From Firmicutes bacterium HGW-Firmicutes-7 (GTDB lineage Bacteria; Bacillota; Clostridia; Lachnospirales; Vallitaleaceae): a DNA stretch of 64,000 bases. The DNA is taken from NCBI GenBank assembly GCA_002841375.1, contig PGZO01000016.1:22646-86645 (forward strand). The letters are read 5' to 3'. Both the position numbers and the translations under genes were made by a program. The notes beneath the pieces were generated by a model. That model was not told where the DNA came from, did not search any database, and saw only the letters and a list, made by a program, of their open reading frames with translations. Of this stretch, positions 17,943-27,760 are shown in pieces; position 1 is the stretch's first letter; the number at the start of each line of letters is the position of its first letter.

Positions 17943-18524
17943 CTATACACGAATTCGCCAGTTCAAAATTTCATTGTAATCAATGATTACATTACCATTT
18001 TCAACTTTTGGATTCATATTAATGGGTGGAAGCTTACCACAGGCAGGCGCTCCAGAAATAAATTCATGGGTTTCAATATTATAGGTTGTTTTACAGGTAT
18101 CACATACGATCGTTTCTCCTGCTAATGAAAAAGTTCTACCTCTACAGGGTTCACACATGCTGCTTCCAACAAAGAGGCGACCAGATGGAGTAATATACGC
18201 CATTATAGGTACTAACACATTCTCATCATTTTCAAGTTCGAAATAAAGTATGTTGTTGTTATCTACCTCCTCCAACGGAAAAACAACTTTACCTTCTTGT
18301 AATTCAGGGTTTATCGTCGTCATAGAAATCAACTTTCCGATATACGAACGTGTATCAACTATTGGCTCACCAAAATAATTATCTTTTTCGTCCAAATCTT
18401 TATTTAAACTAATAAAAATTATAACAGCAACCGCAATAATAACCAGAACAATCCCAAGAAAAATTGGCAGCTTGCTCTTTTGCGGATTTGTAAACTGTTC
18501 TTTTTTGTTTTGAAAATTACTCAT
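17943..18524 (-). CDS. DUF2318 membrane-anchored iron-sulfur-type protein (FetA/Cj1660-like)
   Basis: The 193 residues have one N-terminal membrane span (LPIFLGIVLVIIAVAVIIFI, about 20-39) and an exterior domain with SSMCEPCRGRTFSLAGE, VCDTCKTTY and GAPACG. These give two C-x2-C pairs and one more Cys, the DUF2318 signature. In Campylobacter Cj1660 and E. coli FetA this family sits between the P19/FTR1 iron proteins and FtsX-type permeases. Here it leads the operon in front of the two permeases and ATPase. An electron-carrier or metal-handling role outside the membrane is inferred. RBS AAAAGGAG. Confidence 0.8.
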   Translation of the reverse strand: MSNFQNKKEQFTNPQKSKLPIFLGIVLVIIAVAVIIFISLNKDLDEKDNYFGEPIVDTRSYIGKLISMTTINPELQEGKVVFPLEEVDNNNILYFELENDENVLVPIMAYITPSGRLFVGSSMCEPCRGRTFSLAGETIVCDTCKTTYNIETHEFISGAPACGKLPPINMNPKVENGNVIIDYNEILNWRIRV

Positions 18525-18645
18525 AACTTTTTCTCCTTTTTCATTGATGCTTTTTGCACCTTATTAGACTCCATTATATATAATTCTTATGTAGATATTA
18601 TGAAGATTACAGTCAATAAACCAAAACCTCCGTGTTCATTAGATT

Positions 18646-18675
18646 AGGAGGCAAGTAATTGGTTACTTGCCTCCT
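18646..18675. terminator. Strong hairpin after the YesM-type kinase gene
   Basis: AGGAGGCAAGTAA and TTACTTGCCTCCT form a perfect 13-base-pair stem with a TTGG loop. It lies 40 bases past the kinase stop and before the DUF2318 operon promoter. No long T-run follows, so termination strength is uncertain. Confidence 0.6.
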
Positions 18676-18715
18676 ATAATCCTTTACTACTTATTTAATT
18701 TTTGTAACGTTACTA

Positions 18716-20479
18716 CTAGCGTATTTTAGGTATAATTACCGCAACTTTTGTCCCAACACCTTCTTCACTTTCTATCTTTAATCCACTTTTTTCATTAAAG
18801 GTTAGCATTAATCTTGTCTGGATATTTTTAAGTCCATATCCACTCTCCTGCTTACTATCATAGTCCATTAATTTATCCAGCTGGTTAGGTTGGATTCCTA
18901 CCCCATTATCTTCTACTATTATTTGAATATTATCTTCTTGTTCTTGACAAGAAATATGTACAAAACCAGTTTTACATTTTTTAAATAAAATACCGTGTAA
19001 TACGGCGTTTTCAACAATAGGTTGTAGCGTAATTTTAGGAATCATATACCCTTTTAATCGTTCATCGCAGGTGATTTTAAAATCTATGACATTTTGTAGC
19101 CTGTAATTTTGAATTTCCATATATAAACTAACATGTTTTAATTCATCAGAAATAGGTATGATATTATTACCTTTACTTAGACTTAGTTTATAAAAGGTAG
19201 ATAAGGACTTCGTGATCTTCCTAATTTCTTCGCCTCTGTTATCATAGGACATCCAATTAATCATATCCATTGTATTATAAAGAAAGTGTGGGTTAATCTG
19301 TGCCTGTAACAACTCTAATTCTGAACTTTTAATGCTTTGTCCAAGTTTATATTGTTCTTTAGCTAAGGTTCCAATACGTTTAACCATATAATTATAGCTT
19401 GAGGCCAACTCTCCAATTTCATCTGTTCGATCTGCTTCCTCATTATAGGCGTCAAAGACATTTTCTGTAGCCATTTTCATTTTGTTAGATAACTTGCTGA
19501 GTCGTTTTGTAATTCGATAACTTAACAAAATAGAAAATCCCAGTGCAATGGGGATAATGATAATTAGAAAAGCCACCATTAGTCGACTTAAATTACTAAC
19601 TTCTCTAAAGATATCTTCTGATGGAATAATGGTTGCAATCGTCCAATCTGTATCTTTGATGGTTCTTGTTCGAACATAGGTAGGTTGATCATTAATGGTT
19701 AATATACGCCAGTCTTCTACACCTTCTAGTGCTTCAATATCGGCAAGGGATAGTCGATAGGTTCCAAGCAACTCATTATCTGTTGAACTCACAATACGAT
19801 CATCCCGATTACGGATATAGGTGAGACTCCCATTAACAGAATTTGCATTAGATAAAATATCTTGAATACTTTTCTCCAAAAAATCTATACGTAAATATCC
19901 AATTACCTCGATATAATTGGTAGCACTTGTAATACGTCTAGCTACAGATAAGACAACGCCTTCATTACTATTTGGATCGTTATAAAAAGCAGGCGGCACC
20001 ATAAAAACTCTTGAGCCAGCTCCTGTCAATTGACTATACCACTTTGATTGCATCGCATAACTAATAGATGATATATCATCATCCTCATTAGAATGTAACA
20101 TGTCATCTTTAATATAAATACAAACATTATGAATATCTTTGTCATCTTGAAAGGATCTAAGATATGCTCTTAAATAATTTAAATCCTCATGCTTTTTTGC
20201 AGTTGAATAATCTGATAAATCTCTTTCCAAAATACTTTTCACATCCAAACTAACTGCAATGTTGTCAGAAACATTAATAATCTTATCAATTTTATAAGAT
20301 AAATATTCTGTTCCTTGATTAAATGCTTGGGTTGCAGAATAGATAATTCTATTTTCTAATATTTCGGAAATTTCTTGAAAGGTCAACTTCCCAAAAATAC
20401 TTAAAGGCAATACAATAAATATCAAATAAGAGATTAATAACTTGTTTTTCAATTTTAGATTTCTAAAATACTTAATCAT
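18716..20479 (-). CDS. YesM-type sensor histidine kinase
   Basis: I start at the ATG at 20479, 10 bases after AAGGA, giving 587 residues. It has a membrane helix at about 13-31, an extracellular Cache-like sensor (about 35-295), a second helix (MVAFLIIIIPIALGFSILL), and a HAMP region. Next comes a His_kinase domain with the phosphorylated His in QINPHFLYNTMDMINW near 398, then HATPase motifs PIVENAVLHG and VEDNGVGI. YesM kinases sense extracellular sugars or oligosaccharides, often through a binding protein. It is the last gene after a binding-protein gene and the yesN gene, so it most likely phosphorylates that regulator. Confidence 0.92.
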   Translation of the reverse strand: MIKYFRNLKLKNKLLISYLIFIVLPLSIFGKLTFQEISEILENRIIYSATQAFNQGTEYLSYKIDKIINVSDNIAVSLDVKSILERDLSDYSTAKKHEDLNYLRAYLRSFQDDKDIHNVCIYIKDDMLHSNEDDDISSISYAMQSKWYSQLTGAGSRVFMVPPAFYNDPNSNEGVVLSVARRITSATNYIEVIGYLRIDFLEKSIQDILSNANSVNGSLTYIRNRDDRIVSSTDNELLGTYRLSLADIEALEGVEDWRILTINDQPTYVRTRTIKDTDWTIATIIPSEDIFREVSNLSRLMVAFLIIIIPIALGFSILLSYRITKRLSKLSNKMKMATENVFDAYNEEADRTDEIGELASSYNYMVKRIGTLAKEQYKLGQSIKSSELELLQAQINPHFLYNTMDMINWMSYDNRGEEIRKITKSLSTFYKLSLSKGNNIIPISDELKHVSLYMEIQNYRLQNVIDFKITCDERLKGYMIPKITLQPIVENAVLHGILFKKCKTGFVHISCQEQEDNIQIIVEDNGVGIQPNQLDKLMDYDSKQESGYGLKNIQTRLMLTFNEKSGLKIESEEGVGTKVAVIIPKIR

Positions 20480-20545
20480 AAGCACAGATTCCTTATAAAT
20501 ATCTATATATGGTTATAACCTAAAAAATATAGCAGTTATTCATTC

Positions 20546-22135
20546 TTACACTACATATTTTTTACGATACTCGGTGGGTGTACACAATGCATTTTTTTTA
20601 AAAACTTTCGAAAAATAATCACTATCCCCATAACCCACTTTGCTTGCAATGTCTTCTATTCTTAAAGAGAAATCTTTTAACAACACTTTGGATTTTTCTA
20701 CACGATAGATCGTTATGTACTTATTAATCGTTTGATCTGTTTCTTTCTTAAATACTGCACATAAGTAAGGATTAGAAACACCCATTTCCTGTGCGATGCA
20801 ATCAATGGATAAAGTCATATCATCATAATGCAATTGAACATACTGCTTCACTCTTAAGGCAATAGAATTCATTTCGCTTTGCTCTTTTAGCGTTTCAAAA
20901 TAATTGCGCGTTTTATCTATTAGATATTGTTCGAGTTCCTTAAGGCTAACCATAGATGCAATATAATCCCAGGTTAAGTGCTCTTGCTGATTTATATTGT
21001 CTAGAGAAATATCCATGAAATTATCAACAATTTGAGCCAATTGGAAGTATATATCCTTAATCATATTTTTCGTAGAGTCCGTACTTACTTGAATGTTTTG
21101 TGTAAGTTGCTTTACAAACAATATACATTCTGTTATTTCCGCATTCTCAAGTAACTTATTAAAATCTCCTAGAATTTCAGCCTTAAACTTATAGCTACTA
21201 CTAAGATGTTGGTGTTCATATACAGCAAACAGTTTACCTTCTTTATAAAATAGCCGCTCTAAGGTTATGGCAGCACTTAAATAGGACTGATATACCTCGC
21301 CCGCTCGCGAAACAACCTTGCCAATGGCAATACTAGGCTTGCAAAATTCCTGTAAATCGTCATATATTCCTTCAAATAATCCTTTTAGCCGATTTGCTGA
21401 TAAAATAATTTGATCATTTTTACTGGCTATCAAGTTAATGATAATCATGTTCCCTTTATAATGCCACACCTTGTAACAATTAATCGGCTGAAAATGGTTC
21501 TTTAGTATATGGTTTGCTTTATTCTTAGAAGTATCTTGCTCATAAGGATCTAAATGTCCTTTTGTATATTGGGTAATTATTACTGTAACGTAACTTCCCA
21601 AAGTGTATAATTCATATCCAAGCGCTTCTGCTTTTTCATTTAACTCAGCTAGATTCACTTTGTTGCTTACTATTAAAGCGGATAGTTGACTTTTTAGAAC
21701 ATCACGATTATCAAGAACCAATTGGTTCATTTTTGAAGACATATTCTTAAATTCAAGGTACTGCATTAAGTCATCTACTGCATTTTTAATTGCGGTTTTC
21801 ATTTCGTCTAAATCTATTGGTTTTTCAATATAACTAATGGCATTTAATTTAATTGCATTTCTATAATACTCTAACTCAGTATAAGCACTCATAAAAATAA
21901 TCCTACAACTTGGTAGATGCTTTTTTAATTCAAAAGCAAACGTCATACCATCCATCCTTGGCATTTTTATATCTGAAATTACGATGTCAGGTCGAAATTG
22001 TTTAGCTACTTCTAAGGCTTTAAAGCCATCATCTGCTTCTTCTATAGCTTCAATATCAAATACCTTAAAATCAATTTGTCCAATAATGCCTTTTCTAGTA
22101 ATAAACTCGTCATCAACAATCAATAATTTAAACAT
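20546..22135 (-). CDS. YesN-type response regulator with AraC DNA-binding domain
   Basis: The protein has 529 residues. The receiver domain at 1-120 has the acidic pair VDDE and the phosphoacceptor Asp55 in VISDIKMPRMDG. Residues 120-420 are the long middle region of YesN proteins. Two helix-turn-helix units at 425-529 include SNPYLCAVFKKETDQTINKY and GYGDSDYFSKVFKKN. It is coded between the binding-protein gene (22206) and the kinase (18716). It probably activates the Rbs-like transporter operon upstream; no binding site could be identified by eye. Confidence 0.92.
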   Translation of the reverse strand: MFKLLIVDDEFITRKGIIGQIDFKVFDIEAIEEADDGFKALEVAKQFRPDIVISDIKMPRMDGMTFAFELKKHLPSCRIIFMSAYTELEYYRNAIKLNAISYIEKPIDLDEMKTAIKNAVDDLMQYLEFKNMSSKMNQLVLDNRDVLKSQLSALIVSNKVNLAELNEKAEALGYELYTLGSYVTVIITQYTKGHLDPYEQDTSKNKANHILKNHFQPINCYKVWHYKGNMIIINLIASKNDQIILSANRLKGLFEGIYDDLQEFCKPSIAIGKVVSRAGEVYQSYLSAAITLERLFYKEGKLFAVYEHQHLSSSYKFKAEILGDFNKLLENAEITECILFVKQLTQNIQVSTDSTKNMIKDIYFQLAQIVDNFMDISLDNINQQEHLTWDYIASMVSLKELEQYLIDKTRNYFETLKEQSEMNSIALRVKQYVQLHYDDMTLSIDCIAQEMGVSNPYLCAVFKKETDQTINKYITIYRVEKSKVLLKDFSLRIEDIASKVGYGDSDYFSKVFKKNALCTPTEYRKKYVV

Positions 22136-22205
22136 ATTAGGATCATCCTTTTATATTGTTTTCATTAACTTGTTATAGCAATATATATTACCAATGTCTC
22201 TTTAT

Positions 22206-23708
22206 TTATTGGTGCGTTTTTTTAATTTGATTTAAATAAGATCGGAAGCCTGCTTGCTCCATCTGATTAACATAGGACTTAATCGCACCCTCCATATTAT
22301 CATAACTTCCCAAAGACAATGGATAAAAATAAGTTTGCTGAATCAATTCTAAATTAGATAACTCCAATTGTTCAAAATCCATACTTACTGCAACCATTGG
22401 TGCTTTCTCTTTCATCTCATTATAGGTTATAATATTTGGACTTTCAAAGCTATAAGACAGTCTAAATTGGTCTGTCATACACCAGATACTATTGTTATAA
22501 ATAGGGTATTTGTAGCTTTCTTCAAGGGGAATATAACTTCCTTGTTCTGAAATCGTGTAATGCTTCCCTTTTAGCCCATAATTTAATAATCGAAACAATG
22601 TTTGATTTGTTCTAAGTTGTTCAACAAACATAAGAGATTTCGCTGCATATTGAGCGCCATTCTTAATAGCAATTCCGTTATGTATCGGTTCATAATAGCT
22701 TGATATCTTTTTGCTCCCTAACGTTACAATTTTAGGCTCATATTCCGGATACAATTGAACAACTTCTCTTTTAAGATTTTCCATATCAAAAATATTTCCA
22801 ATAGCAATGGCAGAATTGCCCGCCAAAAAGCTTTCATTAAGTACAACCTTTTTACTTGAAGCATTATTTGGAATATATCCATAATCCTTCCACTGTTTTA
22901 TCGTTTTTAAATATTTTCTAAAATATGAGGTTTCTGGTAACCATAATACTTTATTCGCTTTCTTAGATTCATCTATTCCAATCCAGTAGTTGTCATAAAT
23001 TTGTATTTGATTCGGTTGGGTACACAATAACTGAACAAGGTCTAAACCACTAAGTCCAACATCAAAGGGTATGATGTTTTCTTCATTATTCTTCACCAGT
23101 CGCATATAGTACTCAAGCTCCTCTAACGTTGTTATATCCTCCATTCTATATCCTTTAGCAAGATCACCTCTTATTAGAAGGACGATCGCATTTTCCAAAT
23201 GGGCATTTGAAGGCACCGCATAAATCCTTTGATTGACTCGAACTTTGTCTAACTCCGACATGATTAATTGAGGAGTACATTTTCTAAGCATATCTTCGGT
23301 TAAGTTCATATATGCATATTTGCTAGCAAAGACATTATAGTAATATGGATAAATTGTAATTAAGTCAAAGTCTGCACCCCCAGCAAAAATTGTCTGATAA
23401 TCAATTGGAACATCTTTTTTGCTGATAAATTCAACAGATAATTGAACGCCTATCGTATCATTTAATAATGCATTTGCTTCAGTTAATACAAGTTCAAAAT
23501 CTAAAGGTTTCTCACCGATCACATACATCTTTAATGGAATTAATTCTTCAAGATTTATTTTTACATCTTGCTGATCAATTTGAATTGAAGTTGGTTTGCT
23601 TTTATAAGCTTGCTCATAAATACTTTTAATAGCCAGCACAAAAAAGATGGCCATAACGATACCCATTATGATTTTGACTATAAAATCATTTGCCTTCTTT
23701 TTCTTCAT
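22206..23708 (-). CDS. Membrane-anchored extracellular solute-binding protein, probable sensor partner
   Basis: The 500 residues begin with a lysine-rich stretch and an uncleaved-looking helix (IIMGIVMAIFFVLAIKSIY, about 13-31) without a lipobox Cys. The rest resembles the family 1 ABC solute-binding fold: LKMYVIGEKPLDFELVL, then FDLITIYPYYYNVF, IPNNASSKKVVLNESFLAG and a late GSYIPLEE. The predicted membrane anchor, and the yesN and yesM genes directly after it, suggest it presents ligand to the kinase. XylFII-LytS-YesN of clostridia is organised in this way, though XylFII belongs to another binding-protein family. RBS GAGG. Ligand unknown. Confidence 0.78.
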   Translation of the reverse strand: MKKKKANDFIVKIIMGIVMAIFFVLAIKSIYEQAYKSKPTSIQIDQQDVKINLEELIPLKMYVIGEKPLDFELVLTEANALLNDTIGVQLSVEFISKKDVPIDYQTIFAGGADFDLITIYPYYYNVFASKYAYMNLTEDMLRKCTPQLIMSELDKVRVNQRIYAVPSNAHLENAIVLLIRGDLAKGYRMEDITTLEELEYYMRLVKNNEENIIPFDVGLSGLDLVQLLCTQPNQIQIYDNYWIGIDESKKANKVLWLPETSYFRKYLKTIKQWKDYGYIPNNASSKKVVLNESFLAGNSAIAIGNIFDMENLKREVVQLYPEYEPKIVTLGSKKISSYYEPIHNGIAIKNGAQYAAKSLMFVEQLRTNQTLFRLLNYGLKGKHYTISEQGSYIPLEESYKYPIYNNSIWCMTDQFRLSYSFESPNIITYNEMKEKAPMVAVSMDFEQLELSNLELIQQTYFYPLSLGSYDNMEGAIKSYVNQMEQAGFRSYLNQIKKTHQ

Positions 23709-23890
23709 GTGTAATTTCCTCTTAATTATATTTAGAATGGTACATTAATTATATCATAAACTTTTCCATATAAGAACAGCGTGCTTGTCAACGTTGTGTA
23801 GTATTTATACCCGCTAATACAATTTCGCTACTGGACTTGAACAAGTCCCTCACTTTTAATATGAGAGACTCACTTATAACAATCGTATTG

Positions 23891-23929
23891 CCTACAACAA
23901 AATCCCTATAAAAGGGATTTTGTTGTAGG
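23891..23929. terminator. Long perfect hairpin after the Rbs-like transporter operon
   Basis: CCTACAACAAAATCCC and GGGATTTTGTTGTAGG pair over 16 bases around the loop TATAAAA. It lies 19 bases past the stop of the sugar-binding protein gene. There is no T-run directly after it, but the long stem would act as an mRNA 3' stabiliser or terminator and separates the transporter from the sensor genes. Confidence 0.65.
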
Positions 23930-23947
23930 GAGGGTTCAGTTAATTTA

Positions 23948-24946
23948 TTACTTAATTTCTGATAAATTATCTTCTCTAGCTACTGTAACACCAGTATCTA
24001 TATCTTTTGGATTAAGTGTATTTCCGTTGACAATTTCAACAGATGCTTTAACGCCTTCATAACCCATCACATACGGATTTTGAACCATGGATGCTTTAAT
24101 AGCACCTTTTTCAATTAAAGCTTTTACATCAGCAGAGAAGTCAAAACCTACTACGCTAATGCCATCACCTTTTCCTGATTGGTCTACAGCATTACCAACG
24201 CCTACAGTTGAACCTTCGTTGCAAGCATAAAAACCTACTAAATCAGGATATTGAGTCATAAAGTCTGTAGCATAGTTTAACGCTTTTTGTTTGTCACCAT
24301 CAGAGTATTGAACCCCAACAATTTCAATATTTGGATAGTCTGCTTTAATTTTATCTGCAAAAGCATTCTCACGGGTCATTGTTGTTCCAGCTCCAGCTTG
24401 TGCATTGATGATGGCAATCTTACCTTTTTCACCAATCAAAGATGCTAACTCTACTGCTGCTGTTTCTGCTGCTGCAGCATTGTTGGTTGAGAAAAATGCA
24501 TCATATTGATCTGTGTTAACGCCAGAGTCAACGAATATGACAGGAATGCCAGCTTGTTTTGCTTTTTCTACAACAGGCTTTAACGCTTCTTTATCAAGTG
24601 CTGCTAACATTATGGCATCCGATTTATTTACGATTGCATTTTCAACTAATTGTGCTTGAACTGTTGCATCAACTTTTGTTTGTGGTGCATCGAAAATAAC
24701 CTTAACATTGCCAAGCTCTGAAGCTGCATCTTCTGCACCATTTTTAACTTTAAGCCAATGCTCATCCATGGAGTCCATTGTAATTAATGTAATTACTAAT
24801 TCTTTTGTTGCTCCTTCGTCAGTTGCTGTACCCTCTGGTGCTGTTGTTTCATCAGGTGGCGTAGTTGTCTCAACTGGTTTTTGGCTGCATCCCACCATTG
24901 ATAGTACCATAATAATTGCTAGCCCCATTACAAGTAATTTTTTCAT
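23948..24946 (-). CDS. Sugar ABC transporter substrate-binding lipoprotein, RbsB type
   Basis: The 332 residues begin MKKLLVMGLAIIMVLSMVGC with a lipobox Cys at 20, followed by a T/P/E-rich linker and a periplasmic-binding-protein type I domain. That domain shows ITLITMDSMDEHWLKVKNGA, IMLAALDKEALKPVVEKA, IPVIFVDSGVNTD and GKIAIINAQAGAGTTMTREN. This is the RbsB/xylose/galactose class; the sugar is not fixed by sequence. It is the last gene of a three-gene transporter after the ATPase and permease. The second, true Rbs operon lies at 41.8-46.7 kb, so this copy probably handles a different sugar. Confidence 0.93.
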   Translation of the reverse strand: MKKLLVMGLAIIMVLSMVGCSQKPVETTTPPDETTAPEGTATDEGATKELVITLITMDSMDEHWLKVKNGAEDAASELGNVKVIFDAPQTKVDATVQAQLVENAIVNKSDAIMLAALDKEALKPVVEKAKQAGIPVIFVDSGVNTDQYDAFFSTNNAAAAETAAVELASLIGEKGKIAIINAQAGAGTTMTRENAFADKIKADYPNIEIVGVQYSDGDKQKALNYATDFMTQYPDLVGFYACNEGSTVGVGNAVDQSGKGDGISVVGFDFSADVKALIEKGAIKASMVQNPYVMGYEGVKASVEIVNGNTLNPKDIDTGVTVAREDNLSEIK

Positions 24947-25011
24947 AAAATAATATCCTCCTATTTAATCTTTATTTTAATAGACTTCGCTACTAAAATA
25001 CAACTAGAATT

Positions 25012-25977
25012 TTAGTTATTGTGTTTGATTTTATCAAAGAATACTGCTGCAACTATGACAACCCCAATAACTATTTGCTGAATAAATGGGGAAATACCCA
25101 TTAAATTCAAACCGTTCCTTAAAACACTAATGATAAATGCACCTATGACTGTTCCTGCAATCGTTCCCTCTCCGCCCATGGTACTGGCGCCTCCGATAAC
25201 CGATGCAGCTACAGCATCTAACTCATATCCCATGCCAGCTGTTGGCGGTGCTGATATGATACGTGCTGCCATTACAAGTCCAGCAATGCCTGCTAACATT
25301 GCACTAAACATATAAACCTTGATTAAAGAAAAGTTTGAGTTCACTCCAGATAGTCTAGCCGCTTCAGCATTGCTACCTAACGCATACGTATAACGTCCAG
25401 TCTTTGTCTTTGATAAAATAAATCCAAAAATAATGGCAAAGATAATCATTATGTAAATGGGATTTGGAATACCTAAGGTTTTACTAATCCCAATATTGTT
25501 AAAACCGTCAGGCAACCCACTAATTGGGATACCTTTCGTTATTGTGAGCGTAATCCCTCTAACTGCTGTCATCGTACCTAGCGTAACAATAAAGGGTGGT
25601 AGTTTTCCAAAAGAAACCAATGCCCCATTGGCAATACCTACAATTGCTACAGCCATGATTCCTGCTACAATAGCGATGGGAACAGGTACACCTGCTTTCA
25701 TAAGTATTGCTGTCATAACACCTGCTAACGCTATATTAGAACCTATTGATAAATCAATACCACCTGAAATAAGTACGTAAGTTTGACCAATTGCTATTAA
25801 TAAAATAGGTGTTGTTTGAACTGCAACATTCAACAAATTTCCTGTTGTAATAAAATTGCGATTACCAATCCCAAATATCACCAATAAAACCACTAACCCA
25901 CTAAGCGTCGATATAAATTGTTTTAAGCTTCGAGATAAAGTAATTTTTTTATTAATTGTGCCCGCCTGTTCGCTCAT
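25012..25977 (-). CDS. Sugar ABC transporter permease, RbsC type
   Basis: This 321-residue membrane protein has 8-10 helices and the BPD_transp_2 motifs TYVLISGGIDLSIGSN, GKLPPFIVTLGTM, SNAEAARLSGVN and VIGGASTMGGEGTIAGTVIGA. Its ATG shares one base with the stop of the ATPase gene (TAATG), so translation is coupled. It would pair with itself as the channel of the transporter at 23948-27479. It closely resembles the RbsC at 42872. Confidence 0.95.
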   Translation of the reverse strand: MSEQAGTINKKITLSRSLKQFISTLSGLVVLLVIFGIGNRNFITTGNLLNVAVQTTPILLIAIGQTYVLISGGIDLSIGSNIALAGVMTAILMKAGVPVPIAIVAGIMAVAIVGIANGALVSFGKLPPFIVTLGTMTAVRGITLTITKGIPISGLPDGFNNIGISKTLGIPNPIYIMIIFAIIFGFILSKTKTGRYTYALGSNAEAARLSGVNSNFSLIKVYMFSAMLAGIAGLVMAARIISAPPTAGMGYELDAVAASVIGGASTMGGEGTIAGTVIGAFIISVLRNGLNLMGISPFIQQIVIGVVIVAAVFFDKIKHNN

Positions 25978-27479
25978 TAGCTTACCTCCGTTGCTTCATA
26001 TTGTGTTGCATAAAACAACACCTCTTCTTGATTTGTTTCTTCTGTCTTTAAGTCTGCTTTTAAGCTACCGTTACACATCACCAAAACCCGATCCGATAAT
26101 CCTAGTACCTCGGGCAATTCAGAAGAAACATAAATAACCGCTATGCCTTGTTCCTTTAATTGATTCATTAAATTATAAATTTCTATTTTTGCAGCTACAT
26201 CAATGCCACGTGTTGGTTCATCAAAAAAAATAACCTTTGCATCTCTTGCAAGCCATTTTCCGACCACAATCTTTTGTTGATTGCCACCGCTAAGATTTTT
26301 TACGAGCTGCTCTTGGGAGGGTGTTCGTATTCCTAATTTTCCAATAATCTTAGCGCAAAGATTGGATTCCTTTTGTTTATTAATAACATCCAATGTGGCA
26401 GTCATATCTAAATTGGGTAGGGTGATATTATGTTTTACTGACATCTTTATACATAATCCGTCTTTTTTTCGGTCTTCTGGCACACAATAAATACCGTGAC
26501 GTATAGCATCTCTTGGCGATTTGATTGTAATGGCCTCACCCTTTAAGTAGGTCTCACCACTTGTTTTTTTGTCAGCTCCAAATATAGCCCTTACAAGCTC
26601 TGATCTACCAGCACCCATAAGTCCTGCAAAAGCAACAATCTCACCTTGTTTCACGCTGAAATTCACTGCCTTCACACCATTGGGGGTTGATAAGTTTTTA
26701 ACTGAGAATACTTCCTCACCAATATCACAATGCACCTTAGGAAATTTATCTTTAATTTCTCGACCTACCATATGGGTAATTACTTGAGGTAATAACTCTG
26801 GCTTATAATCCATGGTGGTTATGTATTGACCATCTCTTAGAATTGTCACTCGATCGACAATATGTACGAGTTCTTCTAACCGATGCGAAATATATATAAT
26901 CCCTTTGTTTTGAGCCTTTAAATGTTTGATGATTCGAAATAACTCGTCAATTTCCTTTTCAGTTAATGCGGATGTAGGCTCATCCATGATTATAATATCT
27001 GAGTCAATAGACAAAGCTTTAGATATTTCCACCATCTGTTGTTTAGATACTTGCAGTGACCCTACAATATCACTTGGTTTAATGTCTAGATTTAAAGAGT
27101 CTAATATTTCTTTGGCTTTACTATTTGATTTTCTTTCACTCAGAATTCCAAATTTCGTTTGTTCTCTAGTCAAAAAAATATTTTCAGCTACAGTAAGATG
27201 TCGACATAAGTTTAATTCCTGATGTATAATTGCAATACCCGCTCCTTCTGCTTCTTTTGGGGATGAGAAATTAACCTCTTGCCCTTTTATCTTTATAGAA
27301 CCTTCATCTTTTTGGATAACCCCAGATAGTACTTTCATTAATGTGGACTTACCGGCACCATTTTCACCTAATAATCCAACAACTTCACCAGGCTTTAAGG
27401 TTAAATTAACATTGTCCAATGCTTTTACACCTGGAAAGGATTTACTTATTCCTGTTAACTCTACTAAATAATTATCCAT
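25977..27479 (-). CDS. Sugar ABC transporter ATP-binding protein, RbsA/MglA type with two ATPase domains
   Basis: The best start is the ATG at 27479 (MDNYLVELTGISKSFPGVKA) with GGAAGGGG just upstream; a TTG eight codons earlier is less likely. The 500 residues hold two ABC modules. The first has Walker A GENGAGKST and the second a degenerate A loop (GLMGAGRSE), with LSGGNQQKIVVGKWLA and LFFDEP-type Walker B segments. This is the RbsA/MglA design, in which both halves are in one chain. It is the first gene of the operon. A palindromic repeat sits 30 bases upstream at 27509. Confidence 0.95.
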   Translation of the reverse strand: MDNYLVELTGISKSFPGVKALDNVNLTLKPGEVVGLLGENGAGKSTLMKVLSGVIQKDEGSIKIKGQEVNFSSPKEAEGAGIAIIHQELNLCRHLTVAENIFLTREQTKFGILSERKSNSKAKEILDSLNLDIKPSDIVGSLQVSKQQMVEISKALSIDSDIIIMDEPTSALTEKEIDELFRIIKHLKAQNKGIIYISHRLEELVHIVDRVTILRDGQYITTMDYKPELLPQVITHMVGREIKDKFPKVHCDIGEEVFSVKNLSTPNGVKAVNFSVKQGEIVAFAGLMGAGRSELVRAIFGADKKTSGETYLKGEAITIKSPRDAIRHGIYCVPEDRKKDGLCIKMSVKHNITLPNLDMTATLDVINKQKESNLCAKIIGKLGIRTPSQEQLVKNLSGGNQQKIVVGKWLARDAKVIFFDEPTRGIDVAAKIEIYNLMNQLKEQGIAVIYVSSELPEVLGLSDRVLVMCNGSLKADLKTEETNQEEVLFYATQYEATEVS

Positions 27480-27508
27480 CTTACCCCTTCCTAACCTTAA
27501 CAAAGGCT

Positions 27509-27533
27509 GACAAAGGGGACAGTCCCCTTTGTC
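27509..27533. repeat. GGGGAC-N-GTCCCC palindrome, copy 1
   Basis: Arms GACAAAGGGGAC and GTCCCCTTTGTC (12 bases each, perfect) surround a central A. The same unit recurs at 28634, 49137, 51481, 52854 and 60876. It is intergenic, 30 bases upstream of the RbsA-like start. Confidence 0.9.
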
Positions 27534-27640
27534 CTTTTCTCATAATTAATTGCATGAATAGAATATCATTTCTTTGAAGCGTTTTAACAGAAAAATCTTA
27601 ATCTTTACTGTCAATTCTTAAGATAGCCTTCGAATAGAAA

Positions 27641-27687
27641 AACAAAACAGATTACTATCATTTATTGGTTCAAATAATAGTAATCTG
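27641..27687 (-). terminator. Rho-independent terminator of degV
   Basis: On the minus strand CAGATTACTAT pairs perfectly with ATAGTAATCTG over an 18-base loop and is followed by TTTTGTTTTT. It lies 74 bases past the degV stop. Confidence 0.85.
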
Positions 27688-27760
27688 CTAAAGATACTCA
27701 CCTTTTTATATAACTAAAATATCGTGTGTAAATATTAATTAAAAGTTATGTTAACCACTG

